A stretch of 64,000 nt of DNA. Origin: Persicobacter psychrovividus. Its GTDB lineage: Bacteria; Bacteroidota; Bacteroidia; Cytophagales; Cyclobacteriaceae. A program made the translations under genes and the position numbers. Positions 17,597 to 26,561 of the stretch are shown here, piece by piece. Numbering within the stretch: the stretch's first letter is position 1; the number at the start of each line of letters is the position of its first letter. The notes under the pieces were generated by a model. It saw nothing but the letters and a program-made list of their open reading frames with translations. It was not told the DNA's origin and did no database searches. The stretch covers positions 124,001-188,000 of the forward strand of contig NZ_AP025292.1 in NCBI RefSeq assembly GCF_036492425.1, in the 5' to 3' direction.

Positions 17597-17670
17597 GGCT
17601 TCGTAGCTCAACTGAATAGAGCACTTGATTACGGCTCAAGAGGTTCCAGGTTTGAATCCTGGCGAGGTCA
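17597..17670 (+). tRNA. tRNA-Arg(ACG), copy 3
   Basis: Identical to copy 1. The preceding spacer has TTAGCGG and ends GAACC. Confidence 0.95.
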
Positions 17671-17707
17671 CAAACACTTATTGGCGGTGTATAAAAGCTA
17701 ATGAACT

Positions 17708-17781
17708 GGCTTCGTAGCTCAACTGAATAGAGCACTTGATTACGGCTCAAGAGGTTCCAGGTTTGAATCCTGGCGAGGTCA
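17708..17781 (+). tRNA. tRNA-Arg(ACG), copy 4
   Basis: Identical to copy 1. The preceding spacer has TTGGCGG and ends GAACT, the same as the spacer before copy 2. Confidence 0.95.
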
Positions 17782-17818
17782 CAAACACTTATTAGCGGTG
17801 TATAAAAGCTAATGAACC

Positions 17819-17892
17819 GGCTTCGTAGCTCAACTGAATAGAGCACTTGATTACGGCTCAAGAGGTTCCAGGTTTGAATCCTGGCGAGGTCA
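17819..17892 (+). tRNA. tRNA-Arg(ACG), copy 5
   Basis: Identical to copy 1. The preceding spacer has TTAGCGG and ends GAACC. Confidence 0.95.
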
Positions 17893-17929
17893 CAAACACT
17901 TATTAGCGGTGTATAAAAGCTAATGAACC

Positions 17930-18003
17930 GGCTTCGTAGCTCAACTGAATAGAGCACTTGATTACGGCTCAAGAGGTTCCAGGTTTGAATCCTGGCGAGG
18001 TCA
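17930..18003 (+). tRNA. tRNA-Arg(ACG), copy 6
   Basis: Identical to copy 1. The preceding spacer has TTAGCGG and ends GAACC. Confidence 0.95.
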
Positions 18004-18040
18004 CAAACACTTATTGGCGGTGTATAAAAGCTAATGAATC

Positions 18041-18114
18041 GGCTTCGTAGCTCAACTGAATAGAGCACTTGATTACGGCTCAAGAGGTTCCAGGTTTGAA
18101 TCCTGGCGAGGTCA
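18041..18114 (+). tRNA. tRNA-Arg(ACG), copy 7
   Basis: Identical to copy 1. The preceding spacer has TTGGCGG and ends GAATC. A terminator begins two bases after this last copy. Confidence 0.95.
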
Positions 18115-18115
18115 C

Positions 18116-18147
18116 AAAACTCCTGAAGATGATTCAGGAGTTTTTTT
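18116..18147 (+). terminator. Terminator of the tRNA-Arg array
   Basis: Stem ACTCCTGAA/TTCAGGAGT with a 5-base loop and seven T's. It closes the seven-copy transcription unit. Confidence 0.9.
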
Positions 18148-18228
18148 ATGCCTCATTTTTTTTATGCAGGGATTTTCAAAATATTGGCGGAAGTAGCCTG
18201 TTGTGAATGCCCACTAAATAGACTGAGC

Positions 18229-19467
18229 CTAAATCAGGTCTTTTAACTGAAATTTGACTTTGGTTCGATGGCCGTCTCTGCGGTACACAATTTTGACTTT
18301 CTGCCGTTTTCGCATAGATTTGAATAGCGTGGAGATGTTGCCCATGTTGGCTTCCACGGCTTTAAAATGATTGACCCGCAGCAGTTGGTCGCCCGCCATT
18401 AGCCCTGCCTTTTCGGCCGGGGAATTAGTAATGACTTTCTGAATAATGATTTTTGGCTCGTGCTCGTCAATCAGCTGAAGGACGATCCCACTCCTGTTAT
18501 GCCTGAAGGGATTTTTATGGTATTTGCCTGTTTTCAGATAAACCATTGCTCCAGCGTAATCCAGCCATACCTTATAGCGCTTCAGCACCTCCCCGCCTAT
18601 CGTGCCGTTTCTGCTGAGTACAAAAGTGCTGTCTTCAAGGTAACTTTCATCAGCAAAATTGGTGACCACCTCTTTGAGTGGCGGCAGTTCCTGATGAAGA
18701 CTGATATGATCAATGCGGCCCATGCTTCCTTCAAGTTGTCCGCTGATGCTTAACCCAAGTGCGGTGTCGATATGCTTTTGGGGTGGGTTGAATGGCAGGC
18801 CTTCGTGGTCTTGCTCCAGGGTCAGCCCACTGCTTGCGCCAGTATCAATCATTAAGGAAAGGCTGTTCAGTTGTTCCTCCTCCAGGCGAAGGTCGGCGAT
18901 AATGTGGGCTTTGGTGTGCCGAATGGTAAGAGGAAGGGCAATACTCTTTTTGGGAGGAGAGAAATGTTCCCGTCGATGAAAGGTGATCAGTTTGCGGTCG
19001 TAATTAATTTCCGTGACAAAACGACTCAATAATTCATAACCAATAATTCCGTGAACCATGGTGCCTGTAAGTGCCCAGAAATTCATGGGGTCTTTTTCGA
19101 GGATCAGCAATGCGCCATTTCGGGAATGTAACTGCCCGGCATCAAGATTAATGCCCGTGGAAATGTAAGCGGTTATGGGTGTCCTGTTGGCACCATAAAG
19201 GGTGATTTTTTTCTGATACGTGAGACCAAGTACCTCCGCAACAGACACATCTGTCAGGATGCTGTGTTGCACACCAGTATCAATAATAAAATTTAGGGGA
19301 AGGAATCCGTTGATCTGAAATTTGACAATAATCAGATTGCTCCGCAACTCGAAAGGGAGGCTGTGCCGTTTGGTGTTGTCGTCCAAGAAAAAACCAAACC
19401 GATTTTGGGCAGAAGATAATAAGGGAAAAAATAGAACCAGCAACAAGCTGATCGTACCGCGCATCAT
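18229..19467 (-). CDS. Secreted retropepsin-like aspartyl protease with C-terminal PDZ domain
   Basis: The signal peptide (residues 1-20, ending SSAQ) is followed by two aspartyl-protease lobes, each with an Asp-Thr-Gly signature: FIIDTGVQHS near residue 62 and LMIDTGASSG near residue 210. A PDZ domain closes the protein (~325-410, SPAEKAGLMAGDQLLRVNH). This is the standard arrangement of Bacteroidota 'aspartyl protease family + PDZ' proteins, probably periplasmic; substrates are unknown. Two consecutive ATGs (19467, 19464) are equally possible starts. It follows a small membrane-protein gene by 6 bp, suggesting co-transcription. Confidence 0.88.
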   Translation of the reverse strand: MMRGTISLLLVLFFPLLSSAQNRFGFFLDDNTKRHSLPFELRSNLIIVKFQINGFLPLNFIIDTGVQHSILTDVSVAEVLGLTYQKKITLYGANRTPITAYISTGINLDAGQLHSRNGALLILEKDPMNFWALTGTMVHGIIGYELLSRFVTEINYDRKLITFHRREHFSPPKKSIALPLTIRHTKAHIIADLRLEEEQLNSLSLMIDTGASSGLTLEQDHEGLPFNPPQKHIDTALGLSISGQLEGSMGRIDHISLHQELPPLKEVVTNFADESYLEDSTFVLSRNGTIGGEVLKRYKVWLDYAGAMVYLKTGKYHKNPFRHNRSGIVLQLIDEHEPKIIIQKVITNSPAEKAGLMAGDQLLRVNHFKAVEANMGNISTLFKSMRKRQKVKIVYRRDGHRTKVKFQLKDLI

Positions 19468-19473
19468 TTTTGG

Positions 19474-19713
19474 TTATCGGCGAAGTACTAAATCAGTGAA
19501 TATACCAATAAAATTCAGGTGGAAATTAGGCGTCAGCGCCGTCTCCTGCATAAGCCCCTGTGTCGGAAATATGGTTGCAATCCGAGATTTTGAATTGATG
19601 ATATGTATTTGACTGAGGGCAATAAGGCCTGTGGATAGCAGCATGGCGAAAAAAACACCTAATACTTTGTTGTTAAAGGACTTTGGATTATTTGGCTTTG
19701 TTGATGGCGTCAT
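19474..19713 (-). CDS. Small single-pass membrane protein, unknown
   Basis: A 79-residue frame starting at ATG 19713. A basic N-terminus (PSTKPNNPKSFNNKV) precedes one hydrophobic helix (about residues 19-36, VFFAMLLSTGLIAL). An outside part with few charges follows. It ends 6 bp before the protease gene on the same strand, which supports it being real. I do not recognise the family. A longer TTG-initiated version from 19773 is less likely. Confidence 0.5.
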   Translation of the reverse strand: MTPSTKPNNPKSFNNKVLGVFFAMLLSTGLIALSQIHIINSKSRIATIFPTQGLMQETALTPNFHLNFIGIFTDLVLRR

Positions 19714-20138
19714 GGGAGTGTTTCGGTTTTTGGACAACGAAAGTAATTTAAATAAGAAAAACTGACAATACAAATGATTAGTCTTGATTGTTAGTCATTT
19801 ATATCAATTTTTAATCCTAAAGGGGATTAAGCTGCGAAATCTGAGCTGATATGAAATTTATATTAAATAATACAGATGATTATACGCAATAATGTTCGTG
19901 AGGGATTTTTTAGCTGAGATTGGTAAAAATAATCCATTTGATTGAATGGTGCCCTAAGCGGCTGTAATCCGTGCCTGAGAGGGAACATCTTGAAGGTATT
20001 CTTGTTTACCTGTGGAGGTTGAAGTGTTGGTAAATTGTAAAATTTCAATATTCAGGACTGGGCATCTTTGTCCCATAGGGTAGGAATTTGCTGACACTTG
20101 CTGCAGGATTAAATGATACTGAATAGAATAGATTGGCT
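19714..20138. other. Divergent intergenic region upstream of LamB-like porin
   Basis: About 420 bp between the small membrane protein and the porin. The part 19900-20050 is less AT-rich than the rest, with segments such as CCTGAGAGGG. I checked it against TPP, SAM and cobalamin riboswitch cores and found no convincing match. A short minus-strand frame here (19863-20048) has no coding character. Confidence 0.4.
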
Positions 20139-21596
20139 ATGGCGAAATTTTTAGGATTGATATTAGGAGTATTTTCGATGTTTTTTTTCAATATGGCATG
20201 GGCGCAGGAAGTTGATACCGATTCCCTGAAGAACTATCAGAATGGTGCCTTTGTTGGTTTGTATGGCCGTATCGGGATCAATACGGTGGTGAATCACGGT
20301 CGTGCTACTGGAGCGAATTTCAATTTGAATGGCATGGGAAGCCGTGGGGGAAGAAATGAAGAGGGGGATTATTTTGAGTTTATTCCAGGTTATCAATTTC
20401 AGCCTAACCTAAAGAATGGCGACCGCACAAGGATAAAGATTGCCCTGACTTTCGCGATGTATTCTCGCTCCTCGCAGCTCATTACCTACGGAAGCACCAA
20501 TCAGCTTTCGGGCCTGGCTTTCGCACTGCCCGAGGCGTATATTCAGGTAGATGAAATAGCCAACCTGCCACTGATGCTCTGGGTAGGTGGGCGGTACACC
20601 CGCGAGACTTATTCACAAACCAATGATTATTTCAATTTTGATGACCATACTGGGCAAGGGGCGGGAATCAAGTATAAAAATACACAATTGATGGCCTTGT
20701 ATGTTGCCAGTCGAGACACTTCAGACACGGGCCCAAATTATTTTTACAATGGGGTGGTCAACAACGGGCAAGTGCTGGAGCTCCGACAGCGTTTGGTGTT
20801 GATTGGAGAGCAAAATTTCAGCCTGGGAGAGGATCACTCCTTTAAGGCACTTGCGGAATATCACCAGCTTGCAGAGGCAGATGACAACGCGGACACGGTG
20901 GGGGTTAATCCCAATCAGCTGAAATCAGCCAATGGCTGGGTACTCGGATTGAAGCATCGCTGGAATATACTGAATCGTTCACGGCAGACCTATAATACAC
21001 TGACTGTTCGGTATGCGCGAGGGATTGCCAATGGTGGCGATAACGGCTTCTCGCGGACCTATTTTACTTATGGTGCTCCAGATCTGGAAGCGAATCATTT
21101 CAACCGTGCCTATTCGCTGTCGATTGTTGAGTCCTTAATCCTTGAATATTCTGAAAAATTCTCTTCAGAGATTTATGGCTTATACATGCGCAGCCGTGGT
21201 GCGGCAGCGGAAAGTGCCCTCGATGATCGAGGGCAGGCCGAGAACTATTTCGGCACCAAGGTTTACAATTTTAAGGAAGAGTTTGTTGTAGGCGCCCGAA
21301 CGATGTTTCACCTTAATAATTATTTACACCTGATTGCTGAGGGCAGTTACCAAGGTCGGGTAAATGGGACAGATCCTGCCGCATCGGTTACAAAATTGAC
21401 CCTTGCGCCTACTTTTATGCCTATTGGTCATGATGGTTTATTTGACAGGCCGCAGATCAGGCTGGTGTTTACCTTGGCACGATACAACGATTTTGCACAG
21501 CGAAGCATCGGCTCCCCTTTCCTGAATGTGGTCGGGCCAACACCTGTGGGTTTTTATGTGGGGGTGAAGTCGGAATGGTATATTGGGACTCCTTAA
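20139..21596 (+). CDS. LamB-like carbohydrate porin
   Basis: A signal peptide (MAKFLGLILGVFSMFFFNMAWAQ) is followed by a ~460-residue barrel. The segment LMLWVGGRYTRETYSQTNDY, then F-N-F-D and GQGAGI, corresponds to the maltoporin signature in which a W-x-G-x-R-Y pattern precedes an aromatic strand and G-x-G-A-G. The end (RPQIRLVFTLARYND) matches the RPEIR-type terminal strands of LamB. It should form an outer-membrane channel for sugars or oligosaccharides. The ATG at 20139 is preferred to the in-frame TTG at 20133. The next gene downstream is a lipoprotein with a possible carbohydrate-related domain. Confidence 0.72.
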   Translation: MAKFLGLILGVFSMFFFNMAWAQEVDTDSLKNYQNGAFVGLYGRIGINTVVNHGRATGANFNLNGMGSRGGRNEEGDYFEFIPGYQFQPNLKNGDRTRIKIALTFAMYSRSSQLITYGSTNQLSGLAFALPEAYIQVDEIANLPLMLWVGGRYTRETYSQTNDYFNFDDHTGQGAGIKYKNTQLMALYVASRDTSDTGPNYFYNGVVNNGQVLELRQRLVLIGEQNFSLGEDHSFKALAEYHQLAEADDNADTVGVNPNQLKSANGWVLGLKHRWNILNRSRQTYNTLTVRYARGIANGGDNGFSRTYFTYGAPDLEANHFNRAYSLSIVESLILEYSEKFSSEIYGLYMRSRGAAAESALDDRGQAENYFGTKVYNFKEEFVVGARTMFHLNNYLHLIAEGSYQGRVNGTDPAASVTKLTLAPTFMPIGHDGLFDRPQIRLVFTLARYNDFAQRSIGSPFLNVVGPTPVGFYVGVKSEWYIGTP

Positions 21597-21696
21597 TAAA
21601 AATAAATTAGTTTAAAAATGTATATAATTATAAATATAATTTTAAAAGTGGGGTTTAGTTATTAATATAGATAAGTATTTTTAAGTATAACATATC

Positions 21697-22758
21697 ATGA
21701 ATTGTAAAACTGCACTTAACCTAATTTCGGCTATTTTTTTGACCGCCTCAATGCTCGCTTGTTCACAAGATTCAAATTTGTTACCAAACGAAAAGGGAGG
21801 AATAACCTTTTCGATTAGTGAGACCAACCATAATTTTCGTCATGCAGATGTTGGGGAACCAAAATTTATTCTCCTATCTATAAAGGATATGGAGGGTGAT
21901 TATATCTACAATATGCGGAAAATTGACCTATTCAATATGAATGGTCAGTACCTTACTGAAAACATAGAGCTTCCTGTGGCTGATTATACTGTTGAGGATT
22001 TTGCTGTTTTGGATCAAGATGCCTCCATCATTTATCTTACTCCTAAATCTGGATCTGAGTTTGAAGATTATGTTTCAACTCCTTTGCCACATTCTTTTAG
22101 TATAACACCCGATAATGTGAATAACGTGGTTTTGGAGGTTCTTCCCTCAGATTTTGGGGGGCTAGATAAATTTGGTTATGCCAAATTCTCCTTACAAATC
22201 GTAAAACATCTTAAACTTCGACCGAACAGTTCTGATGGAAAAGATGCACGAGTAGATTCTTGGTACGGAGATGAAAATTGGGGTGATCGAGAGGATTTGA
22301 TGATTAAAAATTGGACCATTGATGGGCGTTTAAGCAGAACAAGAGCTTACCTTGACTTTGACTTTACTGATATCCCTGCAGGAGCGACCATTAAAAAAGC
22401 GTCATTATCTTTATATCATTGGCCAGAAAATACGCACTCAAAATTAAGTGGGAGTAATGCGTGTTGGATTAATCGAGTAACAGAAGCGTGGGGCGAAGGT
22501 GAAATTACCTGGAATACTCAGCCTTCGTTCACTTCGGTAAACCGGATAAGTATGGAAGCCTCTGAAACAGATAACGAGGATTATCTGGATATAGATATTC
22601 TGCCAATAGTCAATGATATTGTAAATAGTCCAGCAGGAAGTGATGGTATAATGATTCAGTTAAAGCAAGAGAGTGGTTACAGAGCCTTATACTTCTGTTC
22701 AAGTGATTATCATGATCCTGATAAGCGTCCAAAATTAGAGGTTATTTACAGTTATTAA
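21697..22758 (+). CDS. Lipoprotein with C-terminal DNRLRE domain
   Basis: The N-terminus MNCKTALNLISAIFLTASML-AC-SQ is a lipoprotein signal. Residues ~30-160 form a beta-rich domain of unknown family (FSISETNHNFRHADVG, VADYTVEDFAVL). Residues ~165-353 form a DNRLRE-type domain: RVDSWYGDENWGDRED, the ARAYLDFD-like RTRAYLDFDFTDIPAGATIK, WGEGEITWNTQPSF and a C-terminal KRPKLEVIY. Such domains occur in secreted and cell-surface proteins, often together with glycan-active enzymes. Likely exposed on the outer membrane. It follows the LamB-like porin with a 100-bp AT-rich gap. Confidence 0.78.
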   Translation: MNCKTALNLISAIFLTASMLACSQDSNLLPNEKGGITFSISETNHNFRHADVGEPKFILLSIKDMEGDYIYNMRKIDLFNMNGQYLTENIELPVADYTVEDFAVLDQDASIIYLTPKSGSEFEDYVSTPLPHSFSITPDNVNNVVLEVLPSDFGGLDKFGYAKFSLQIVKHLKLRPNSSDGKDARVDSWYGDENWGDREDLMIKNWTIDGRLSRTRAYLDFDFTDIPAGATIKKASLSLYHWPENTHSKLSGSNACWINRVTEAWGEGEITWNTQPSFTSVNRISMEASETDNEDYLDIDILPIVNDIVNSPAGSDGIMIQLKQESGYRALYFCSSDYHDPDKRPKLEVIYSY

Positions 22759-22783
22759 TTTCAGCGCTTATATGTGATTTAAA

Positions 22784-22819
22784 AGGGTCTTTGAAGGTTT
22801 TCTTCAGAGACTTTTTTTT
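22784..22819. terminator. Terminator between DNRLRE lipoprotein and glycosyltransferase
   Basis: GTCTTTGAAG/CTTCAGAGAC stem followed by eight T's on the plus strand. It overlaps the last codons of the convergent glycosyltransferase gene. Confidence 0.8.
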
Positions 22820-24072
22820 ATGGATAGGGCTTGGTTGTATTTTTCAACATATTCTTTACCAACGATTTGTTCATTGAAATTCTCAAGGATATGCCCTCTT
22901 GCCTCTTTTTTGATACAAACAAGATCGGCCTCCTGCGTGAGCCATAAAATCCCCTTTGCCAAGTCTTCAACAGACTGATAATCGGCGACATAACCATTTT
23001 CTTTGTGCAAAACAGCTTCCGGATTACCACCTGTTCGGTAGGTAATCACGGGAGTTTCACAGGCCATTGCTTCCAAAATCATGTAGCTGAGGTTCTCATG
23101 AAGTGCCGCAGTAATAAAGCCATCCCCGATTTGATACAACTCCCGCATGTCTTCCTGTGCGCTGATCAGGCCTAAATAACTATACTCAAAGGGCAGTGCC
23201 GTTAATGTATCCAATTGCGTACATTTTCCGAAAAACACCAGGTGCGGCGGTTTTATTCCCTGTGCAATGAGTTGTTCGATGGCCTTGCAGACGTCCTTAA
23301 ACCCTTTTCGTGGGTCCAGTAAATTGGCAGCACCGAAGAGCAATAATGGCTGATGGAGCGGGAGTCCCCATTTTTTTTTCAGGCGATCTTCTTGATCTGA
23401 TGGCTGAAACAGCGTGGTGTCTATGGGATTGAAAATTCGGTCGAAATGAAGCAGAGGAGCCAAAGCGGCACTTTTTCCCTGCGCTACGATCCAGTCGCTG
23501 ACACCGATTAAGTGTGGGTGGTTCAATGGGTAAATCTCGCGCTTCTTTTTCCATTGCTGATGCGATAAATCGTGGCTGTGGGGGTTTCTGAGCAATGGAC
23601 AACAACCGCATTCTTTCAGATAGCCATCGCAGCGATCAGCATAATGACAGCCACCAGAAAATGCCCAAATGTCATGAAGCGTCCAGACGATTGGTTTTTG
23701 AAGTAAAAACAGCTTTTTCATTCCCTTCATGGAAAGAAAGCCCTGATTGGTCCAGTGGATATGGATGATGTCTGCCGATTGAATTAAGGGATGGTTGGCA
23801 AGGTCAGCCCCAACAGTTGCAGAAGAAAAAGCAAAACGATGTGCGGCATCCTTCTCGTACCATAAAAAGTGCAGCTTCTCCATGGCAAGACGAATTTTCC
23901 ATCCTTTGACCACCTGCATTTTCGGGTGGGGCTTATTTTGGTGTTGTACCAAAAAGTGTACATCCATTCCCTGCGCTTCCACAGCTTTAGCAATCCGCAA
24001 GGCAGCCATACTTGCCCCGCCAGTATCTCCGAAGGAGGTCAGAAAAACGATTTTTAATTTTTTATCTGCCAT
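22804..24072 (-). CDS. Glycosyltransferase family 4, WcaC-like
   Basis: A GT-B glycosyltransferase of 422 aa from ATG 24072. The N-terminal domain starts KIVFLTSFGDTGGASMAA. It includes a cysteine-rich loop (SGGCHYADRCDGYLKECGCC) typical of WcaC-like exopolysaccharide transferases. The C-terminal donor-binding domain has LLFGAANLLDPRKGF and EAMACETPVITYRTGGNPE, the E-x7-E motif region of GT4. Expected role is sugar addition in capsule, exopolysaccharide or lipopolysaccharide synthesis. A second GT4 gene lies upstream on the same strand with a 95-bp gap, so the two may work in the same pathway. Confidence 0.85.
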   Translation of the reverse strand: MADKKLKIVFLTSFGDTGGASMAALRIAKAVEAQGMDVHFLVQHQNKPHPKMQVVKGWKIRLAMEKLHFLWYEKDAAHRFAFSSATVGADLANHPLIQSADIIHIHWTNQGFLSMKGMKKLFLLQKPIVWTLHDIWAFSGGCHYADRCDGYLKECGCCPLLRNPHSHDLSHQQWKKKREIYPLNHPHLIGVSDWIVAQGKSAALAPLLHFDRIFNPIDTTLFQPSDQEDRLKKKWGLPLHQPLLLFGAANLLDPRKGFKDVCKAIEQLIAQGIKPPHLVFFGKCTQLDTLTALPFEYSYLGLISAQEDMRELYQIGDGFITAALHENLSYMILEAMACETPVITYRTGGNPEAVLHKENGYVADYQSVEDLAKGILWLTQEADLVCIKKEARGHILENFNEQIVGKEYVEKYNQALSIKKSL

Positions 24073-24167
24073 AGCAAGTGTTAAGCTAAGCAATCGGGAG
24101 GAAATTCTCTTCGATTTGCGTGGGAATTAAGTTAATGGGGCGGGTATTGTATCAAAAAGCGTACAGC

Positions 24168-25376
24168 TTATTTGGCGGCAATTTTTTGTAAAGCGGTTCT
24201 GAAGCGGTCGGCTACAGTGTTTATATTCACTTCATGATCAATGATATCGAGGCTTTTCTGCCCAAACTCAGCTACTTTTTCAGGGTTTTGCAGGAGCTCG
24301 GTGATTTTTTCAGCCAAGTCATTGATGTCATTTTCTTTAAAGAAATAGCCATTCTCCCCATGGCGTAAGAGGTGCCGTTCGGTACCGTCGCCCACCGAGC
24401 AAACAATAGGTTTGCCAAAGGCCATGCCTTCATTAATGGCCAGCCCACCCATTCCTGCGAGCACAAAAACAGCCGCCTGCATAAACTCCTTCCCGAGCTG
24501 TTCATAGCCATAAACGGCCCCCAGGAACTTCACGTGATCCTCTAAATTCAGGGCCGCCGCCTGTGTTTTCAGGTTATCGAGCTCAGGACCATTGCCAATC
24601 ACCACCAGCTCCACCTCGGGAATTTGCTTTCGGATGATGTCCACTGCCTGAAGCAGATGATGTACTTTTTTCCACTTCACCAGTCGGCCAACATGAATAA
24701 TTCGGAAAGGTTTTGGGGTATTCTGCGGATCAGCTTTGAGAGTGAGATAAGCCTTTTTGATCTCATCAGTATTGGGAGAGTTCAGGGTGACGTGAATGTC
24801 CTCGTGGGCAATGCCGAAGGATGGTTGTACGTTATATGCTACATCGGTATAGTTGATCGTGGCCGAACACTGTTTGTAATAGGCCTGCCGCATGATCGTC
24901 AGCAGGTGTGTTTTCAGCTTAAACCGCCAGCCACTGTTGGGCTGAAAGTGAAGGTTTTCATCGTAAATAGGATGCTCCTGATAATACTTCACTGCGCCAT
25001 GTTTTGGTGCCACCATGAACGGAATCTCACGGATGACCAGTTTGGTGTTCACCTGTTGAATGGCACGTCGCAATTTGGGCAGGAAGGCAAAACCGATGAT
25101 ATAGGGCCACAGCGAAACCACGATTTCAGGTTTTTCAGTAATGATGATTTGGTCCAGGTCTGTAAGCTGAGGTTTGCCATACCATGTTTTGTATTCAGAG
25201 GTTTTGATCAGTTTAAACTCATAACCCGAATCAATCAGTTTGACCCCTTTACCGATGGTGCCGTTCGATTGGCCTGGGATGACCACCACCACCTCGAATT
25301 CGGGCATGGCATTAATTTTATTCAATAAAGCGACTAAATAATGGGGCAATCCGCCAAAGGTAAAAAGTACTTTCAT
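24168..25376 (-). CDS. Glycosyltransferase family 4
   Basis: 402 residues from ATG 25376 (MKVLFTFGGLPHYL), which begins at the first strand of the fold. The donor-site region reads ILHVGR-like IIHVGRLVKWKKVHHLLQAV, then VVIGNGPELDNLKTQAAALN and GMAFGKPIVCSVGDGTE. These are hallmarks of GT4. No transmembrane segment is seen. Sugar donor and acceptor are unknown. An in-frame start at 25409 would add 11 residues and lies inside the predicted promoter, so it was rejected. Confidence 0.87.
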   Translation of the reverse strand: MKVLFTFGGLPHYLVALLNKINAMPEFEVVVVIPGQSNGTIGKGVKLIDSGYEFKLIKTSEYKTWYGKPQLTDLDQIIITEKPEIVVSLWPYIIGFAFLPKLRRAIQQVNTKLVIREIPFMVAPKHGAVKYYQEHPIYDENLHFQPNSGWRFKLKTHLLTIMRQAYYKQCSATINYTDVAYNVQPSFGIAHEDIHVTLNSPNTDEIKKAYLTLKADPQNTPKPFRIIHVGRLVKWKKVHHLLQAVDIIRKQIPEVELVVIGNGPELDNLKTQAAALNLEDHVKFLGAVYGYEQLGKEFMQAAVFVLAGMGGLAINEGMAFGKPIVCSVGDGTERHLLRHGENGYFFKENDINDLAEKITELLQNPEKVAEFGQKSLDIIDHEVNINTVADRFRTALQKIAAK

Positions 25377-25406
25377 GTTTTCAGTTATCAGATCATTGAC
25401 CGTCGG

Positions 25407-25414
25407 CAAAGCTA
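25407..25414 (-). promoter_or_regulatory. -7 box for the glycosyltransferase pair
   Basis: TAGCTTTG on the minus strand, 30 bases before the ATG at 25376. No clear TTG element at the right distance. Confidence 0.4.
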
Positions 25415-25702
25415 ATAATATTTGAACACTAAACTATTGTGGAAGGCTGTTGAGTGGGTATTTACCCATTAGGCACAGGTTGGAATGCATAGGATGGGAT
25501 TGTTTTCGAATTAAAATTTCGAAAATTATGTCGGTTGGGGAAGTTGATATCGCCTTATTTCATCAAAAATAACTTATATTTGGTTATATGTCCCGACCAT
25601 CAATTTCCTACATCAACAGCGATTTTTTTGGGTGGAACAGGTTCTACAGTAAGTAATATTTTTTGCTGACTGTTATTTTTCCTGAAGAAAATTAAAAATC
25701 CC
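25415..25702. other. Divergent intergenic region with candidate usp promoter box
   Basis: Gap between the glycosyltransferase and the Usp gene. A TATATTTG at 25575-25582 fits the -7 consensus on the plus strand and would give a ~115-nt leader, though no good -33 element precedes it. Nothing else was recognised. Confidence 0.4.
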
Positions 25703-26536
25703 ATGTTTAAGAAATTAGCCGTGGCCGTCGCTTTTTCTCCTACCGGAGAGGCGGTTTTAGCAGAATCATTGCGCTTGAAAAAGCTTTTCGATGCTGAGAT
25801 GGTCCTTATACATATTGGCGCACAGGGCAAGGCAGATATTGCTCAGCTCGATGAGATGCTTTCCCGTGTAGGAGTATCGAAAGAGGAAGTGATCCTTCGC
25901 TGGGAAGATGGCAACCCTTCAAAAAAGATTCTTGAAATTTGTACTGATGAGGATGTTGACCTGTTGGTTGCTGGTGCTTTGCGCAAGGAGAACCTCTTTC
26001 AGTATTATATCGGTTCCGTAGCACGCGATATTCTGCGCAAGGCGAATTGTTCGGTGATGGTGCTGGTATCGCCTTCTTCCAATCCTCAGAATATGGACAA
26101 CATTGTGGTGCAATGTGGTGGTGGACGAAACCCGCGCAAGTCGTTGAAAGCGGCAGTGGAGCTGGCCAAAAAAGACCAGTCGAGTATTGTTCACCTGATT
26201 CGCGAGATCAAGCTGTATGGCCTGAGCCTTGCTGTGGCCTCTGAAGACTCTGAGGAAGAATATTCTGAAACGAGAAAGAGCCTTGTGAATGAGGAACTGA
26301 AGGAAGTGCAAGAGAAGCTGAACAAACTGAATGTGGCCGACCTGCGGGTGAATATAAAAATTACCGCAGGGAAAGCCGGGCACGAGTTGGCGAAATTTAC
26401 ACGACGAACCAATGCGGATTTGTTGGTGATGCAGGGAATGGGGCGCAAATTAGGGCTTTTTGACCGTATTTTCAGACAGGATCTGGAATACATCATGTCT
26501 GATTTGCCATCGAATTTATTGATTGTGCACCCCTAA
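25703..26536 (+). CDS. Tandem universal stress protein (two Usp domains)
   Basis: 277 residues. The first Usp domain (~1-140) starts MFKKLAVAVAFSPTGEAVL and ends with GSVARDILRKANCSVMVL. The second (~150-277) ends with MGRKLGLFDRIFRQDLEYIM and LLIVHP. The G-x2-G-x9-G(S/T) ATP-loop is only partly kept, so nucleotide binding is uncertain. The gene ends 25 bp before a CPA2 antiporter on the same strand. The pairing suggests that the Usp protein senses energy or stress state and modulates ion transport. Confidence 0.88.
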   Translation: MFKKLAVAVAFSPTGEAVLAESLRLKKLFDAEMVLIHIGAQGKADIAQLDEMLSRVGVSKEEVILRWEDGNPSKKILEICTDEDVDLLVAGALRKENLFQYYIGSVARDILRKANCSVMVLVSPSSNPQNMDNIVVQCGGGRNPRKSLKAAVELAKKDQSSIVHLIREIKLYGLSLAVASEDSEEEYSETRKSLVNEELKEVQEKLNKLNVADLRVNIKITAGKAGHELAKFTRRTNADLLVMQGMGRKLGLFDRIFRQDLEYIMSDLPSNLLIVHP

Positions 26537-26561
26537 TTTTTATTCGTAGCGTGAATTTTAC

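Noticed and set aside
17268-18083. 271-codon repetitive frame on the minus strand over the tRNA array
   Set aside because: It is only the antisense reading of seven tRNA genes; its 37-residue repeat reflects the 111-base unit.
17375-18114. Possible CRISPR array (regular repeats and spacers)
   Set aside because: The repeats are 74-nt tRNAs and the spacers are near-identical, unlike CRISPR.
19900-20060. Possible riboswitch upstream of the LamB-like gene
   Set aside because: Checked by eye against TPP, SAM and cobalamin cores without a match.
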